Positions 53,478 to 63,776 of a stretch of 64,000 bases of DNA are shown one piece after another. Numbering within the stretch: the first letter of the stretch is position 1; every line of letters begins with the position of its first letter. Under the pieces are notes generated by a model. That model had not been told where the DNA came from and ran no database searches. It was given only the letters and a program-made list of their open reading frames with translations. This stretch comes from Medakamo hakoo (Eukaryota > Chlorophyta > Trebouxiophyceae > Coccomyxaceae): positions 248,001 through 312,000 of the forward strand of contig CP089453.1 in the NCBI GenBank assembly GCA_026636295.1. Reading direction: 5' to 3'. The position numbers and the translations under genes were made by a program.

Positions 53478-55737
53478 ATGGACCACCTCGTCTCCCATCC
53501 GATCGAGGGCGAAGCCTACATCTACACGGCGGGCGTGACCATGTGCGACGGTCTGCAACCGGGCGACAATGAGTGCAAGGTGAGTCGAGAGCGTTTGGCC
53601 CGTCCAAGGCCCGCTTCTTTCCCGCGGGACCGCATCGCGCAGCTTTGGGGCTCTGCGGCGGGCGCTGTGCCCCCCTTCCGCCACGCCCGCTTGGGCCTGT
53701 ACTGGTGTCCGGTGGTCGGACCTTCCATTCTGGGGGGCGAGGCGGCAGGGACCGGGCGTTTCCGCGCCGTGGGGCGGCGGACAGAGGCCCGGCCCTCTCG
53801 CGCGCCCTCCTGCCCTCTCACTCCGTTCCGACCACACGGCTGGAAAACACGTACACACGCACTCACGCACACACCACTCTCACGCGCGCAACGCACAGGT
53901 CCTCCACTGCCACGAGCCCCTCGCCAGCGGCGACCGCAAGCGCCTGGGCCTGTGCGAAGGCCACTGCCTCCCGACCACCCGGCTGTGGAAGTGGGCGGGC
54001 GAGGGCGCGGCCGCCCGCGGCCGCGGCCGCGGCGGCGCGCCGCCCGCCCCCCCCGCCGGCCGGTGGGTGCTCCACTTCCCCTGCCAGCACCACCGCCACC
54101 TGGCCACCGAAGACCAGTTTGAAGACGCGCCCGACGGCGTTCGCCGCAAGTCGTGCGCCAAGTGTCTGCGCGACCACGCGAGCCGGCGGTGCGAGCTGCG
54201 CCGCCGGCGCGGGGGCGGCGCGGGCGCCGCGAGCCCGGCCGGCGGCGGCCGCGGCCGGGGTGCCGCCAGTCCTGCCCGCCGCCCGGGTCGGGCCGCTGGT
54301 GTGGATGGTGGTGGTGGTGGTGGCGCGCCGGGTGCGGTCGCGGCCGCCGCCGCTGCCGACCCGGCGCCGGTGGTGGCTCCGCACCCGCCCGTCGCGCAGC
54401 CGCCGCCGCCGCCGCCGCCGCCCACCGACCCGCACCAGCAGCACTGGCTGGCGTACGCCGAGGCCATCGCCGGGGCCGACACCGACGGCCACGCACGCTT
54501 CCAGGGCCCGGCCGTCGAGCACGCGACGTCGACGGACGGAGAGACGGAAGAAGAAGAAGAAGAAGAGACGAGCGGCGAGATGGAGGACGACGGCGACGGA
54601 GGCGGCACGAGCGACGAGACGGACATGGAGGACGACGATGAAGGCGAGGGTGGCGGTGGCGGTGACGTCGGCATGGGCGGGGGCCCGTCGTCCAACGCGC
54701 CGCCGCCGCGGTCGGCTGGGCGCAAGCGCGGCCGCCCGGCGGAGGATGGTTGTGGTGGCGGTGGCGGCCGCGACAACGCCACCCAGCACGCCGCCCGCGG
54801 CGGCCCGGCCGCCGGCGCCCCACCTCCGTCCCGCCGCCACTGCTTGGGCCTGCCCTCCATCCGCGCTGCCGCCCACAAGGCGGTCGCGGCCGCGGCGGAC
54901 GCCATGGGCGCGCACGCGGCCGCGGCGGCCGCCCGGACGGAAGCGGCCGGCCTGACGCGCGCACTGCACCGCAGCAGCGGCGGCGGCGGCGCCGGCGCCG
55001 GCAGCGCGCTCTCCCTGCCCGACCTCGTCCGGCCGGACCCGTACCTGGCCGGCCTGGCGGCGGGCGGGGCGGACGCCCTGCTGTCCTCGTTCGGGCAGCC
55101 ACAGCCTCTCTCTCCGTACGGCGGCGGCGCGGCCCACAGCCCGAGCTGCGGGTGCTGCGAGGGTGAGGCGGGCCCCTACTTTTTCCACCCCCCCGGCGTG
55201 GCGGCGGGCATCGCGGCGGTCAACAAGGCCGGGCGCGAAGCCGCTGAACGCGCGGCCGCACTGGCGGCGGCGGCCGAGCGCGCCGCGACGGCGCAGGCGG
55301 TCGTCGACCGCACGGCGGCGGCCGCCCGCTCGGGCGCGGGCGCGGGCCGTGGCAAAGGCCCGTGCGTCGTCGTCGTTCAGACTCAAGGCGACGACTTGCG
55401 CCGGTGCGCCTCTTCACCCAAGTCCGGCCAGTCGGGTGAGGCGGCCGCCCTGGACGCCGCGCTGGCGGGCGAGCAGCTGCCCGCGGCCGAGACGCCGACG
55501 GCGGCGATGATCAGGTCCTTTCTGGTGGACGTCGACGACGACGGCGTGCCGGCTGCCGCTGTGCCGGTCGCGCCGCCCGCGCCGCCCGCGCCGCCGGCAG
55601 CTGTCTCCTGCCGTCGCCCGACCATCAAAGTCCTCTTCAGCGGTCGCTTGCTGGGAGGACTGCCGGCCCCGCCGGTCGTGGCGGTGGCGGCCAACGCGAC
55701 GGCGGCGGCGGCCTCGCCCATGGTCGCGGAAACGTGA
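53478..55737 (+). CDS. SBP-box-like zinc-finger protein, divergent second finger
   Basis: Exons 53478-53579 and 53899-55737 (646 residues), phase 0, start in a perfect CGCCACCATGG context. Residues 33-56 show C-x4-C-x14-C-x2-H (CKVLHC ... LCEGH), close to the first zinc site of SQUAMOSA-promoter-binding (SBP) domains (C-x4-C-x13-C-x2-H). After a 35-residue Gly/Ala/Arg insertion, FPCQHHRHLATEDQF (96 onward) stands where SBP has CQQCSRFHxxxEF, but the second Cys is His. RKSCAKCLRDHASRRCELRR (117-136) parallels the RSCRRRLxxHNxRRR basic tail that is also the nuclear signal. The rest contains acidic (EEEEEE) and Ala/Pro stretches and a Cys-rich spot, SPSCGCCEG. SBP factors regulate copper response and development in green algae and plants. 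The assignment is from sequence pattern only. Confidence 0.6.
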
Positions 55738-56828
55738 GAATTGAGAGGACGGTGAGAGGGGCGACGGGAGTCACCCACATTCTTCCATTCTTCCATTCTT
55801 CATTTTTTTACAAAGACAGAGAGAGGGAGGAGAGGCTTGGCGGCGTGAGAGAGAGCGACGTGATGGGGAAGGGGAGAAAGAAAAAGGGGTGATTGGTGGT
55901 GGGTTGGGATGGATGAAGGGGGAGGGGAGAGACGCATTTACCGGGGGTGAGGGGTGAGGTGTGGAGATTCAAAGAGTGTGCGGATGGGCGTGAGGGAGGG
56001 AGGGAGTGATTGGGCGTGTGAAAAAAAGGCAGCGTACTCTGACGGGCCATCATCGTGAGAAAAAACGGGGCTGGATGGAGGGGGGGGATGGAGGGGGGGG
56101 CGAGGTCGTGGCCGAGACGACAGCGAGCTCGGCCACAGACCTTCTAAAAAGCTTTCGTCGCAGCTCTTTCCGCGCCGGCGCGCTCAGAGCCACCACGACG
56201 CCCCCTGTCTATCACGAAGAAGAAGCCAAGACTTCAAACATGAACGCCCGGCTGGCAGCAGCGGCGCCGCCGCTGCTGCCTCCGACACTGGTGCGGCGCC
56301 GGCCAGCGGCCGCGCCGACGCCGCGCCTGCCCGGCACGCCGCCTCCCAGCCGCGGACGGGTGCCTCGCCGGGCCCAGCCTGTGGTAGGAGCCCTGCCCGA
56401 CCGGTACGTGGGTGGAAACCAGGGGCGTGCAAGGCTGACGACGGCCTTCCTGTGGTCGCGGAGTCGGGGAGGAATGCGCTCGGCTGTTCGGCGAGCGGGG
56501 CAGAAACGGGGGCGGGGGCACGGCCCACGCTCCATCCGCCCACGGAAGACGGGTCAGGAGCAAACCGAGATGCATGCCCACCCAGCGCCCAGCAATGCGC
56601 GGGCGTACAGGTGGAAGGAGGCTGTGTGGGCGCGGCGTGTTTGCTGAGGCATCGGCTCGCGAGCGGGCGGTGACGATGCGGCGCCCTGAGACCTCCGTTC
56701 TCCCCCATCCCACCCACCCCCACACACCCGACACACACAACAACAGCAGCAGCAGCAGCACGCCACCTCGGCCGGCCGCCTTGCCCGCATCTGCCGAAGC
56801 CCGTGCCAGCGCCGGACCGGCGGTTGCC
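55738..56828. other. 1.1-kb low-coding region upstream of raffinose synthase
   Basis: The longest gene-poor stretch. Bases 55740-56100 are AG/GT-rich and unlike coding sequence, probably the SBP-like 3' UTR. At 56240 a Met opens about 48 residues (MNARLAAAAPPLLPPTLVRR, then PTPRLPG) with the look of an organelle transit peptide. It ends at a fair donor, CCTGTG|GTAGGAG (near 56382), and could be a first exon of the raffinose-synthase gene, but no acceptor in the right phase was found. A CAG repeat (about 56743-56760) follows. Confidence 0.5.
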
Positions 56829-59800
56829 ATGCCCAAAACGCCGCCGCCGCCGCCGCCGCCGACGGATGAGGCTACCCTGCGCGCCCAGCACTGGCCCGCC
56901 GACCCCGCCCTGCACCCCGCCCCGCACACGCCCGTGGGCGTGCGCCTGGAGGGCCGGGACGTGTGGGTGGAAGGCTGTGACACGCCGCTGTTGGCCGGCG
57001 TCTCCCCGCTCGCCTTTGCCAGCGGCGGCGGCGGCGGCGGGCGGGCGGGCGCCGCCCCGACCATGGACCTGGTGCTGGGCTTTGACGCGGCGTCCGGCTC
57101 CACCGCGTGCGAAGACATCCCGCTCGGCGTCCTGTCCGTCCAGCGCTTCCTGGCGGGCGCCCGGTCCAAGCTGTGGTGGATGTTCCCGGCCTGGGGGTCC
57201 ACCGGGTCGGCCGTCCCGCCCGAGACACAGTTCCTGCTCGCGCAGGTCGGGCCGGGGCTGTACGCGTCGCTGACGCCGCTCATCGACGGCGGCGCCTTCC
57301 GCGGCACGCTGCGCGCGGCCAGGTGAGTTGGTGTTGGAGAGCGAGGGGTGTGTGTTTTGGTGTGTTTTTTTTCTTGTTCCATCGCCCCCCCCCCTTTTTT
57401 CCCCCGCCTGTTGCGGCGCTGTCGCATCACCCCCCGCCGCCGCCCTCCTCCCGCTGGACGAGCTCGAGCGTGAGGGCGGCCACCAACGCGGGCACGGAGC
57501 CCATGCCGCCCACGTACGTGTCCACGTCCCGGGCCCGGGCCCGCGCCCACTCGCCCGGCAGCAGTTCGGGCGGCGGGCCGGCGGCGGTGGTCGCGGCGTC
57601 GCGGAAGGTCAAAACTTCGCCCGGCCGCCCGGGCCCGCGGCCGAGCGCCGGCCTCAACGCAAACGTCGGGCCGTCGGCACTGCCGGGCGCGGCCGGCGCC
57701 ATGTCCAGGCGCCAGCCCAGCAGGCGCTCCGTCGCCCGCCGGTACGCGGCGGCCTGAGCTGTGAAGGCGGCTTGGAGGCGGGCCGCCCGTTTTTCGGCGT
57801 CTGCCAACCGCGCGTCGGCCGCGGCGGCCGCGGCCGCCGCCGAGGCCGCCCCCCCGCCTCCGCCGCCGCCGCCGCCGCCGCCACCCGCCCGGGCGGCTTC
57901 CAGCTCGGCCCGCAGCGCAGCCGCTTCCGCCTCCGCCGCCGCCACGCGCTGCGCCGCCGCTTCCCGGGCCGCCGCGGCTTCCGGGTTGCGGACCAGATGG
58001 ATGACGCGGCTGGCGCGCGCGTCAAACTCGCCCCTGCCCAGCCGTTCCCGGGCGGCGGCGGCGTCCGCGGCTGCCGCGTCCGCCGCCGCTTCGGCCGCCG
58101 CCGCCCGGGCCGATGCTTCCGCCGCGTCGGCGCGGGCCGCCGCCGCCTCGGCGCGGGCGGCTTCCAGCGCGCCCGCGTCCGCGTCGGCGCCCGCGGCCCG
58201 CGCTTCGGCGGCGGCGAGGGCGGCTTCCAGGGCCGCCACGCGGTCGCGGGCGGCGGCGAGAGCGGTCGCGGCTTCGGGCGAGGGCGTGGAGGTCGTGGGT
58301 GGAGGACCGGCGCCGGCGGGCGTCGCCGCCGCGGCCGCGGCCGCCTCTGCGGCCAGCCCCGCCTCGCCGCTCGCATACGAGTCGACCAGGCGCCGCAGGT
58401 CCGCCCGCTCGGCTTCCAGGGCCTTGACGCGCGCGGCCGCCCGGTCCGCGTCGGCCCGGGCGGCCGCCGTGGCCTGGTCGGCGGCGGACCGGGCGGCGGC
58501 TGCGGCGTCGGCGGCTTCGGCCGACGCGGCAGCGGCCGCGCGCGCGGCGCGCACTTCTGCCTCTGCGTCCTTGCGCCCGGCGGCGGCAGCCGCCAGGGCC
58601 GACCGCAGCTCGCCCAAGCGGGCGGCCAGCGCTTCTGGTGCGGGAGGCGGGCCGGCGGTCGCCGCGCCGTCGCCCAACGCCGCCGCCGCCGCGCCGCGCC
58701 ACCGCTCCAGCTCCGCGCGCGCTGCACCCGCTTCCGCCGCCTCCTCTGCCGCCGCCGCGGCCGCCGCCTCCGCCCGGTCCGCCCGGGCGTCCGCCGCGGC
58801 CAGGCGTTCGCGCAGCACGATGGTTGCTTCGCTGGCGGCGGCGGCGCGCCGGGCGGCGGCCGCGTCCGCCCGGGCGCGGGATAGCTCGTCCCGCAGCGTC
58901 CGCTCGACGGCCGCCGCGTTTTCGCTGCTGTCGCCGCCGGCGCCGGCGCGCGCCGCAGCTGCTTCGGCCGCGGCCGCGCGCGCTTCGGCCGCTGCCGCGT
59001 CCGCTTCTGCCGCCCGGCGGCGCCGCCCTTCTTCGGCTTCGGCCGCTTGGGCGGCGTCCAGGGCGGCCTGGGCTGCGGCCAAGGTCGCAGCGGCCGCCGC
59101 CGCTTCCGCCCGCGCCCGGTCCGCTTCACCGCGCGCCGCCCGGACGTCGGCTTGCGCGTCGGCCGTGGCGCGGGCGCGCTCCATTTCGACGGCGGCTTTC
59201 ACAGCCGCCGCTGTCGCGGCGGCGGCTTCCGCACCCCCGTGCGCGGCCGCGGTGGCGCGCGTGGCCGCGGCCGCCTCTTCCGCTGCTTCCGCCCGCGCGC
59301 CCGCCGCGTCGGCCAGCGCCTCCGCCTCAGCCAGGCGGGCGGCCAGGGCGGCCGACCGGGCGCACTCGTCGCGCAGCGCGGCTTCAAAGCGGGCGGCTTC
59401 CGCGGCCGACGCTTCGGCCGCAGCAGCCCCGCGCGTGGTCGCGGCCGCGGCCGCGGCGCGCGCGGTCGCTGCGTCGCGCCGAGCCGCGTCCGCTTCGGCC
59501 CGCGCCGCCGCCGCGTCGGCGGCCGCTCTTTGAGCCGCCGCTTGCGCGGCGGCGGCCCTCCCGCCCCGAGCCGCGAAAAAGGCAAAGATGTCGCCGCCGG
59601 CTTCCGCGGCGGACGGCAGCGAGGCGAGCAGGTCGTCGGCGGCATCGTCGTCGCCGTCGTCCAATGCACTCCAGACTGCGGGCGGGGCTGTCGGTGGTGC
59701 CGGGCGAGGGCCGGCTGCCGCGCCTCCACGGCGCGGCGGCGAGGCCGTCGTGCCGCCAGTGCCGCCGCGACGCGGGCGCTTGGCCGGTTCGGGCTCGGCA

Positions 59801-62800
59801 GGCTGCTGCGGCGTTTTTTTGTTCGGGCGGGCGTGAGAAGCGAGGCGGGGGCGCGGAGACGCGTCGTGCCGCCGCCCTCCCTCCGATTCGCGCGCCGTCC
59901 TTACCTGGTCGGTCGCTGGGCGGGTGCGCCCGGACCGCCGGGCGGGCGAGGCGGACGCGGGTGGGGGTGGAGGGGCGGACCCGCCGGACGCACGGCGCCC
60001 GCGCGTCGCCGGCGCTCCACCGGCGCCTGCGCCCGACCCGCGCCGGCTGCCGCCGCCGCCTGCGGCCGCGCCGGACCGGGTGGCACGGGGCGCCGTCCCG
60101 CCACCAGCCGCTACCGCGTCCATGGCGCCGCCCAGGTCGCGGGGCGTGGGCGCGCCGCCGGTGCTGGTGCGCGGCCCACGCGGTGCCATCGAGTGTGCTT
60201 CGGGCGGCCTGGGGTGGGGGTGGGGATGGGTTCTGAGGACCCCCCTCCCCACCCCCCCACCCCCACCCCCTTTTTTCCTCTTGTTCCCCTGTTCCCACCT
60301 TGTGTTTCCGTCGGAGCGGCCGGGCTGGAATCGCGCCCGCCGCCCGCCGTGCCCTCACACCCCTCCCCCCACCCCGCCCCCCAACTCCAACAGCCCTCTC
60401 CCCTCCACCGGCGCCGCCCCGCCCTCCACCCCGCCCCCGTCCGGCGACGCCGCCGGCGCCCTCCTCCTCCGCATGGAGTCCGGCTCGCCGTCCGTGCTCG
60501 CCTCCGGCTGGACGGGCGCCCTGCACATCGCCGCCGGCACCGAGCCCCTGGCCCTGGCCGAAGCCGCCGTCGCCGCGGCGGCGGCCCTGTCCGGCGGCGC
60601 CCGGCCCCGCACGTCCAAGCCCCTGCCGCGCTACCTGGACTCCTTCGGCTGGTGCTCCTGGGACGCGTTTTACTCGCGCGTGTCGGCGGCGGGCCTGCAC
60701 GCGGGCGTGGCGTCCCTGGCCGCCGGCGGCGCGCCGCCGCGCACCGTCATCATCGACGACGGCTGGCAGTGCACGGACGTGGACCCGGAGCTGCGCCGCC
60801 CGCCGCCGGCCGCCGTGCAAACGGCCGCGGCGGCCGCGGCGGCTTTGCCTTCCGCCACCACACCCGCCGCCACCGCCGCCACCGCCACGGCCGGTGACGG
60901 GGTCGGCCGCGTCTGCGCGCCCACCGCCCCGCCTACGCCCACGACGCCCGTGGCGGGCGAGCTGGAGGCAGAGGCTGCCCGCGCCGCGGCGGGCGCGGCG
61001 CGCGCTCCGGCTGCCCGGGCCGGGTCGCCCGCGCCCGCGACGCCGCCGCGGGCGGGGAGTGCCGAGCCGGCAGGGCGGGCGCGCGAGGCGACGCCGCTGC
61101 CTCCGCCCGTCCCGCCGCCCGCGCCCTCTTCTTTGGCGGGCGCCATCGCGTCCCTGGAATCCGCCGTCGACGCCGCCGTCGCGGGCACGGCCGACGAGTT
61201 CGAGGCGGCGGAGCGCGAGGTGCTGGAACGGCTGGCCGTGCGCGACGTGCCGGCCGGCTCGTCCCTGTCGTCGGCCCTGGCCCAGCTCGCCCCGCCCGTC
61301 GACGCGGGCGCGGAAGGCGGTGCGGCCGGGCCTGGTCTGGCGGCGCCGCAAGCGCAGCAACCGCCCGGTTCGTCCATTTCCGCCATGCTGTCGCCCGTCG
61401 ACCACGCGGCTGGGGGGCGGCTGCCCGAACAGCACTGCTGCGCGCCGCACGAGCGCGACGGCGGCGGCGGCGGCGGCGCGGCGGTCGCGACGGCGGCGGC
61501 GCCGTCCCCACCAGCTGTCCCCCTGCCCTTGCGCCCGGCGTCCCTGGGCACGGCCCTGCTCTTCTTCTTCTCCGCCCTCGCCCAGCGCGCCGTCGGCCTG
61601 AGCGTCGGCCTGTTCGAGGTCGTCGTCGCCAAGCTCTACCAGTACGTCGTCGACCCGGCGCCGCCCGGCTCCTGGCCCGTGCGCGCGTTTGAAGCCGCGG
61701 TGACGGGCCCGCTCAAGCCCGCCATGCTGGAGTTTTTCGCGGCGTCGGGCGACTTCACGCGCCGGGTCACGGCCATCGTCGCCAACTCCAAGTTTTCGTC
61801 GCCGGCCGCGACGGCGGCCGCGTACTGGTCGGGCGCGCCGTCCGACCTGGGGTCCGTCGTGGCCTCCCTCCGCTCCACGCACGGCGTCCGCGACGTCCTG
61901 TGCTGGCACGGCCTGTCCGCGTACTGGGCGGGCGTCGCGCCGCCGGCCGGCCACCCGGCCGTCGCCAAGTACAACGCCCGCCTCGTGTACGCGGCGCCGA
62001 CGCCGGGCATCGCGGAAGTCGAGCCCAGCCTGGCGTGGAACCCGGCCGTCATCGCGGGCGTGGGCGTCGTGGAGGACGTGTCCACCTTCTACGGCGACCT
62101 GCACGCGTACCTGGCGTCGTGCGGCGTGTCCGGCGTCAAGGTCGACGGCCAGGCGGGCGCGGGCCTGGTGGGGTCGGCCCTGGGCGGCGGGCCCGCGACC
62201 GCCGCCGCCTTCCAGTCGGCGCTGGAAGCGTCCGTGTCCACCCACTTCGCCGGCAACACCACCATCAACTGCATGTGCCACTCCACGGAGAACCTGTTCC
62301 GCATGACGTCCTCCGCCCTCGTCCGCGCGTCGGACGACTTCTACCCGCGCGACCCCGCCTCGTCGGCCGGCCACCTGGCCGCGTGCGCGGCCAACTCCGT
62401 CTTCCTGGCCGGCATCCTCGCCCCGGACTGGGACATGTTCCACTCCCGCCACCCGGCGGCGCGGGCGCACGCGGCCGCCCGCGCCGCCAGTGGCGGGCCC
62501 GTCTACGTGTCCGACGCGCCCGGGTGCCACGACTTTTCCGTCCTGTCGTCGCTGGTGCTGGAGGACGGCCGCGTCCTGCGCGCCCGCCTGCCCGGCCGCC
62601 CGACGCCGTCCACCCTGTTCTCCGACCCGACGACGGACGGGTCCAGCCTGCTGACCGTATGGAATGCCAACGATTTCACGGCCCTGGTCGCGGTCATGCA
62701 CGCCCAGGGCTCGACCTGGTCGCGCGCGCGCCGGCGCTTTGAAGTCCACGACCGAGCGCCGCCGCGCCTGGGCACGGACGTCCGCCCCGCCGACCTGCCG

Positions 62801-63472
62801 CTCGCTGCGACGCGCGGCCCGACCGCTACGCCCACTCGGCCCTGGGTCGCCCACGTGTCGGGCGCGGCGGGCCTCGTCCTCCTCCCGTCCGCGGCCGAGG
62901 GCGTGCGCGTGGAGCTGGCGCCGGGCGACGCGGCCGTCGTCACGCTCACCCCCGTCACCAGCCTGGGGGGCCCGGACGGCGGCCCGTCGTTCGCGCCCGT
63001 CGGCGCGGCGTCCATGCTCAACGCGGGCGGCGCCATCACGGCGTTTTCGCTGGTGGACGCGGGCGCGGTGTGCGACGCGGCCGCGGTGGCCGCGGGCGCG
63101 GCAGCGGCCGGCGCCGCGTGCGGTGCGGGGCCCGACCCCGCGGCGGTGGCGGCGGTGGCGGCGGTGGGCGTCAAGGGCCTCAAGGAGATCCTGTGCTACT
63201 CGTCGGCTGAACCGCTGGCCGTCGTGGACGCGGCGTCCGGCAAACCCCTGGCCTGGCGGTTCAACGCGCGCGACGGCGCGCTGCGGGTCGCGCCCCCACG
63301 CCCGGAAGGCCGGGCGGTCGCCGCCGCGTGCGACGCCGCCTGCCCGCCCGAGGCGGGCGCGCCTGAACCTGCGGGCGACTGGGGCTTTGAGGTGGCGCTG
63401 CCGGCGCCGGGTGCGGGCCGGCCGCCGCCGGAGGAGGACGCGGCCGCGTCGGCGGCCGCGGCGGTGATGTGA
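56829..63472 (+). CDS. Raffinose synthase/Sip1 alkaline alpha-galactosidase (GH36), split by a 3.07-kb intron
   Basis: Exons 56829-57322 and 60394-63472 (1190 residues); the AG + C junction gives Ser in phase 2. Exon 1 holds the N-terminal part: SKLWWMFPAWGSTGSAVPPE followed by TQFLLAQ (family KLWWMTQRMG...IPxETQFLL) and GLYASLTPLIDGGAFRGTLR. Exon 2 continues with LLRMESGSPSVLASGWTGAL, YLDSFGWCSWDAFYSRV and VIIDDGWQCTDVDPELRR, then WHGLSAYWAGVAP, SGVKVDGQAGAGL (nucleophile Asp, about 745), STENLFRMTSSALVRASDDF (acid/base Asp, about 810) and LAPDWDMFHSRHPAARAHAA, then GGPVYVSDAPGCHDF. This enzyme class moves galactose from galactinol to sucrose, or hydrolyses alpha-galactosides; which one is not decidable. 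An insertion of about 300 residues lies between DDGWQ and VANSKF and includes a hydrophobic stretch. The intron contains MAD1 on the minus strand. Confidence 0.92.
57323..60393 (+). other. 3071-base intron of the raffinose-synthase gene hosting MAD1
   Basis: Donor AG|GTGAGT at 57323, acceptor CCAACAG|C at 60393. Over five times the next largest intron in the window. Both neighbouring exons keep the Sip1 frame (phase 2). Nearly all of it is occupied by the minus-strand MAD1 gene (57427-60189), leaving about 104 bases at its 3' side and 204 bases at its 5' side. Confidence 0.85.
57427..60189 (-). CDS. MAD1: Spindle-assembly checkpoint protein MAD1, nested in an intron on the opposite strand
   Basis: Recruits MAD2 to unattached kinetochores; works at nuclear pores and kinetochores. 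Exons 60189-59905 and 59805-57427 (887 residues). The small intron 59806-59904 (CAG|GTAAGG ... GCCGCAG) is 99 bases without stops, so it could also be read through. The middle 550 residues are continuous Ala/Glu/Arg coiled coil. Family marks are DLRRLVDSYASGEAG (MAD1 L-x-S-Y), RASRVIHLVRNPEAAAA (MAD1 RVLHLxxNP), AAYRRATERLLGWRLDM (x-LLGYKIEM RWD start), FALRP, LTF, ELLPGEW, then VDTYVGGMGSVPALVAALTL followed by ELV (YLxxxxSIPAFLSxLTLxLF), the C-terminal globular domain. The basic segment PAKRPRRGG near residue 100 may be a nuclear signal. The Met at 60189 or 60123 could start. No evidence of pseudogenisation. Confidence 0.87.
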   Translation of the reverse strand: MAPRGPRTSTGGAPTPRDLGGAMDAVAAGGGTAPRATRSGAAAGGGGSRRGSGAGAGGAPATRGRRASGGSAPPPPPASASPARRSGRTRPATDQVRTARESEGGRRHDASPRPRLASHARPNKKTPQQPAEPEPAKRPRRGGTGGTTASPPRRGGAAAGPRPAPPTAPPAVWSALDDGDDDAADDLLASLPSAAEAGGDIFAFFAARGGRAAAAQAAAQRAAADAAAARAEADAARRDAATARAAAAAATTRGAAAAEASAAEAARFEAALRDECARSAALAARLAEAEALADAAGARAEAAEEAAAATRATAAAHGGAEAAAATAAAVKAAVEMERARATADAQADVRAARGEADRARAEAAAAAATLAAAQAALDAAQAAEAEEGRRRRAAEADAAAAEARAAAAEAAAARAGAGGDSSENAAAVERTLRDELSRARADAAAARRAAAASEATIVLRERLAAADARADRAEAAAAAAAEEAAEAGAARAELERWRGAAAAALGDGAATAGPPPAPEALAARLGELRSALAAAAAGRKDAEAEVRAARAAAAASAEAADAAAAARSAADQATAAARADADRAAARVKALEAERADLRRLVDSYASGEAGLAAEAAAAAAATPAGAGPPPTTSTPSPEAATALAAARDRVAALEAALAAAEARAAGADADAGALEAARAEAAAARADAAEASARAAAAEAAADAAAADAAAARERLGRGEFDARASRVIHLVRNPEAAAAREAAAQRVAAAEAEAAALRAELEAARAGGGGGGGGGGGGAASAAAAAAAADARLADAEKRAARLQAAFTAQAAAYRRATERLLGWRLDMAPAAPGSADGPTFALRPALGRGPGRPGEVLTFRDAATTAAGPPPELLPGEWARARARDVDTYVGGMGSVPALVAALTLELVQREEGGGGG

Positions 63473-63776
63473 GGAGATGATGTGGAGGTGGGGGTTGAAG
63501 TCTTTGGATTCCACCGGTTTTTGATTTCGTTGTTTTTTTTGTGAGAAGTTTTCGATTTGAGTTGGGTGTGTGCGCGCCTCCCACTCTGCCTCATGGCAGA
63601 GTGGTGGGGCGGGTGGGGGAAGATTCTTGTTGTGTGTGCGAGCGAGGAATCGAGGGAGAGAGAGAACAGCTGGGTTGTTGTGCAGAGATGGAAAAACGAA
63701 ACACACCACACTATCCCATCCGTCTGCCACTCTGCCTTTTTGACCGTCACGCGCCTCCTCCCGCAACACATAAACA
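63473..63776. other. Intergenic region, T-rich, before the SEC14-like gene
   Basis: 304 bases, no gene. It is distinctly less GC-rich, with T-runs at 63519-63540, and should contain the 3' end of raffinose synthase and the promoter of the next gene. No TATA box is evident. Confidence 0.6.

Noticed and set aside
59806-59904. Treating the MAD1 small intron as coding
   Set aside because: It has an excellent donor and acceptor and encodes non-family low-complexity residues, though frame is open, so read-through cannot be fully excluded.
59384-63769. A 1461-codon minus-strand open frame
   Set aside because: Antisense to the GH36 exon and partly to nothing; composition is Arg/Ala/Gly-rich and no motif is recognisable.
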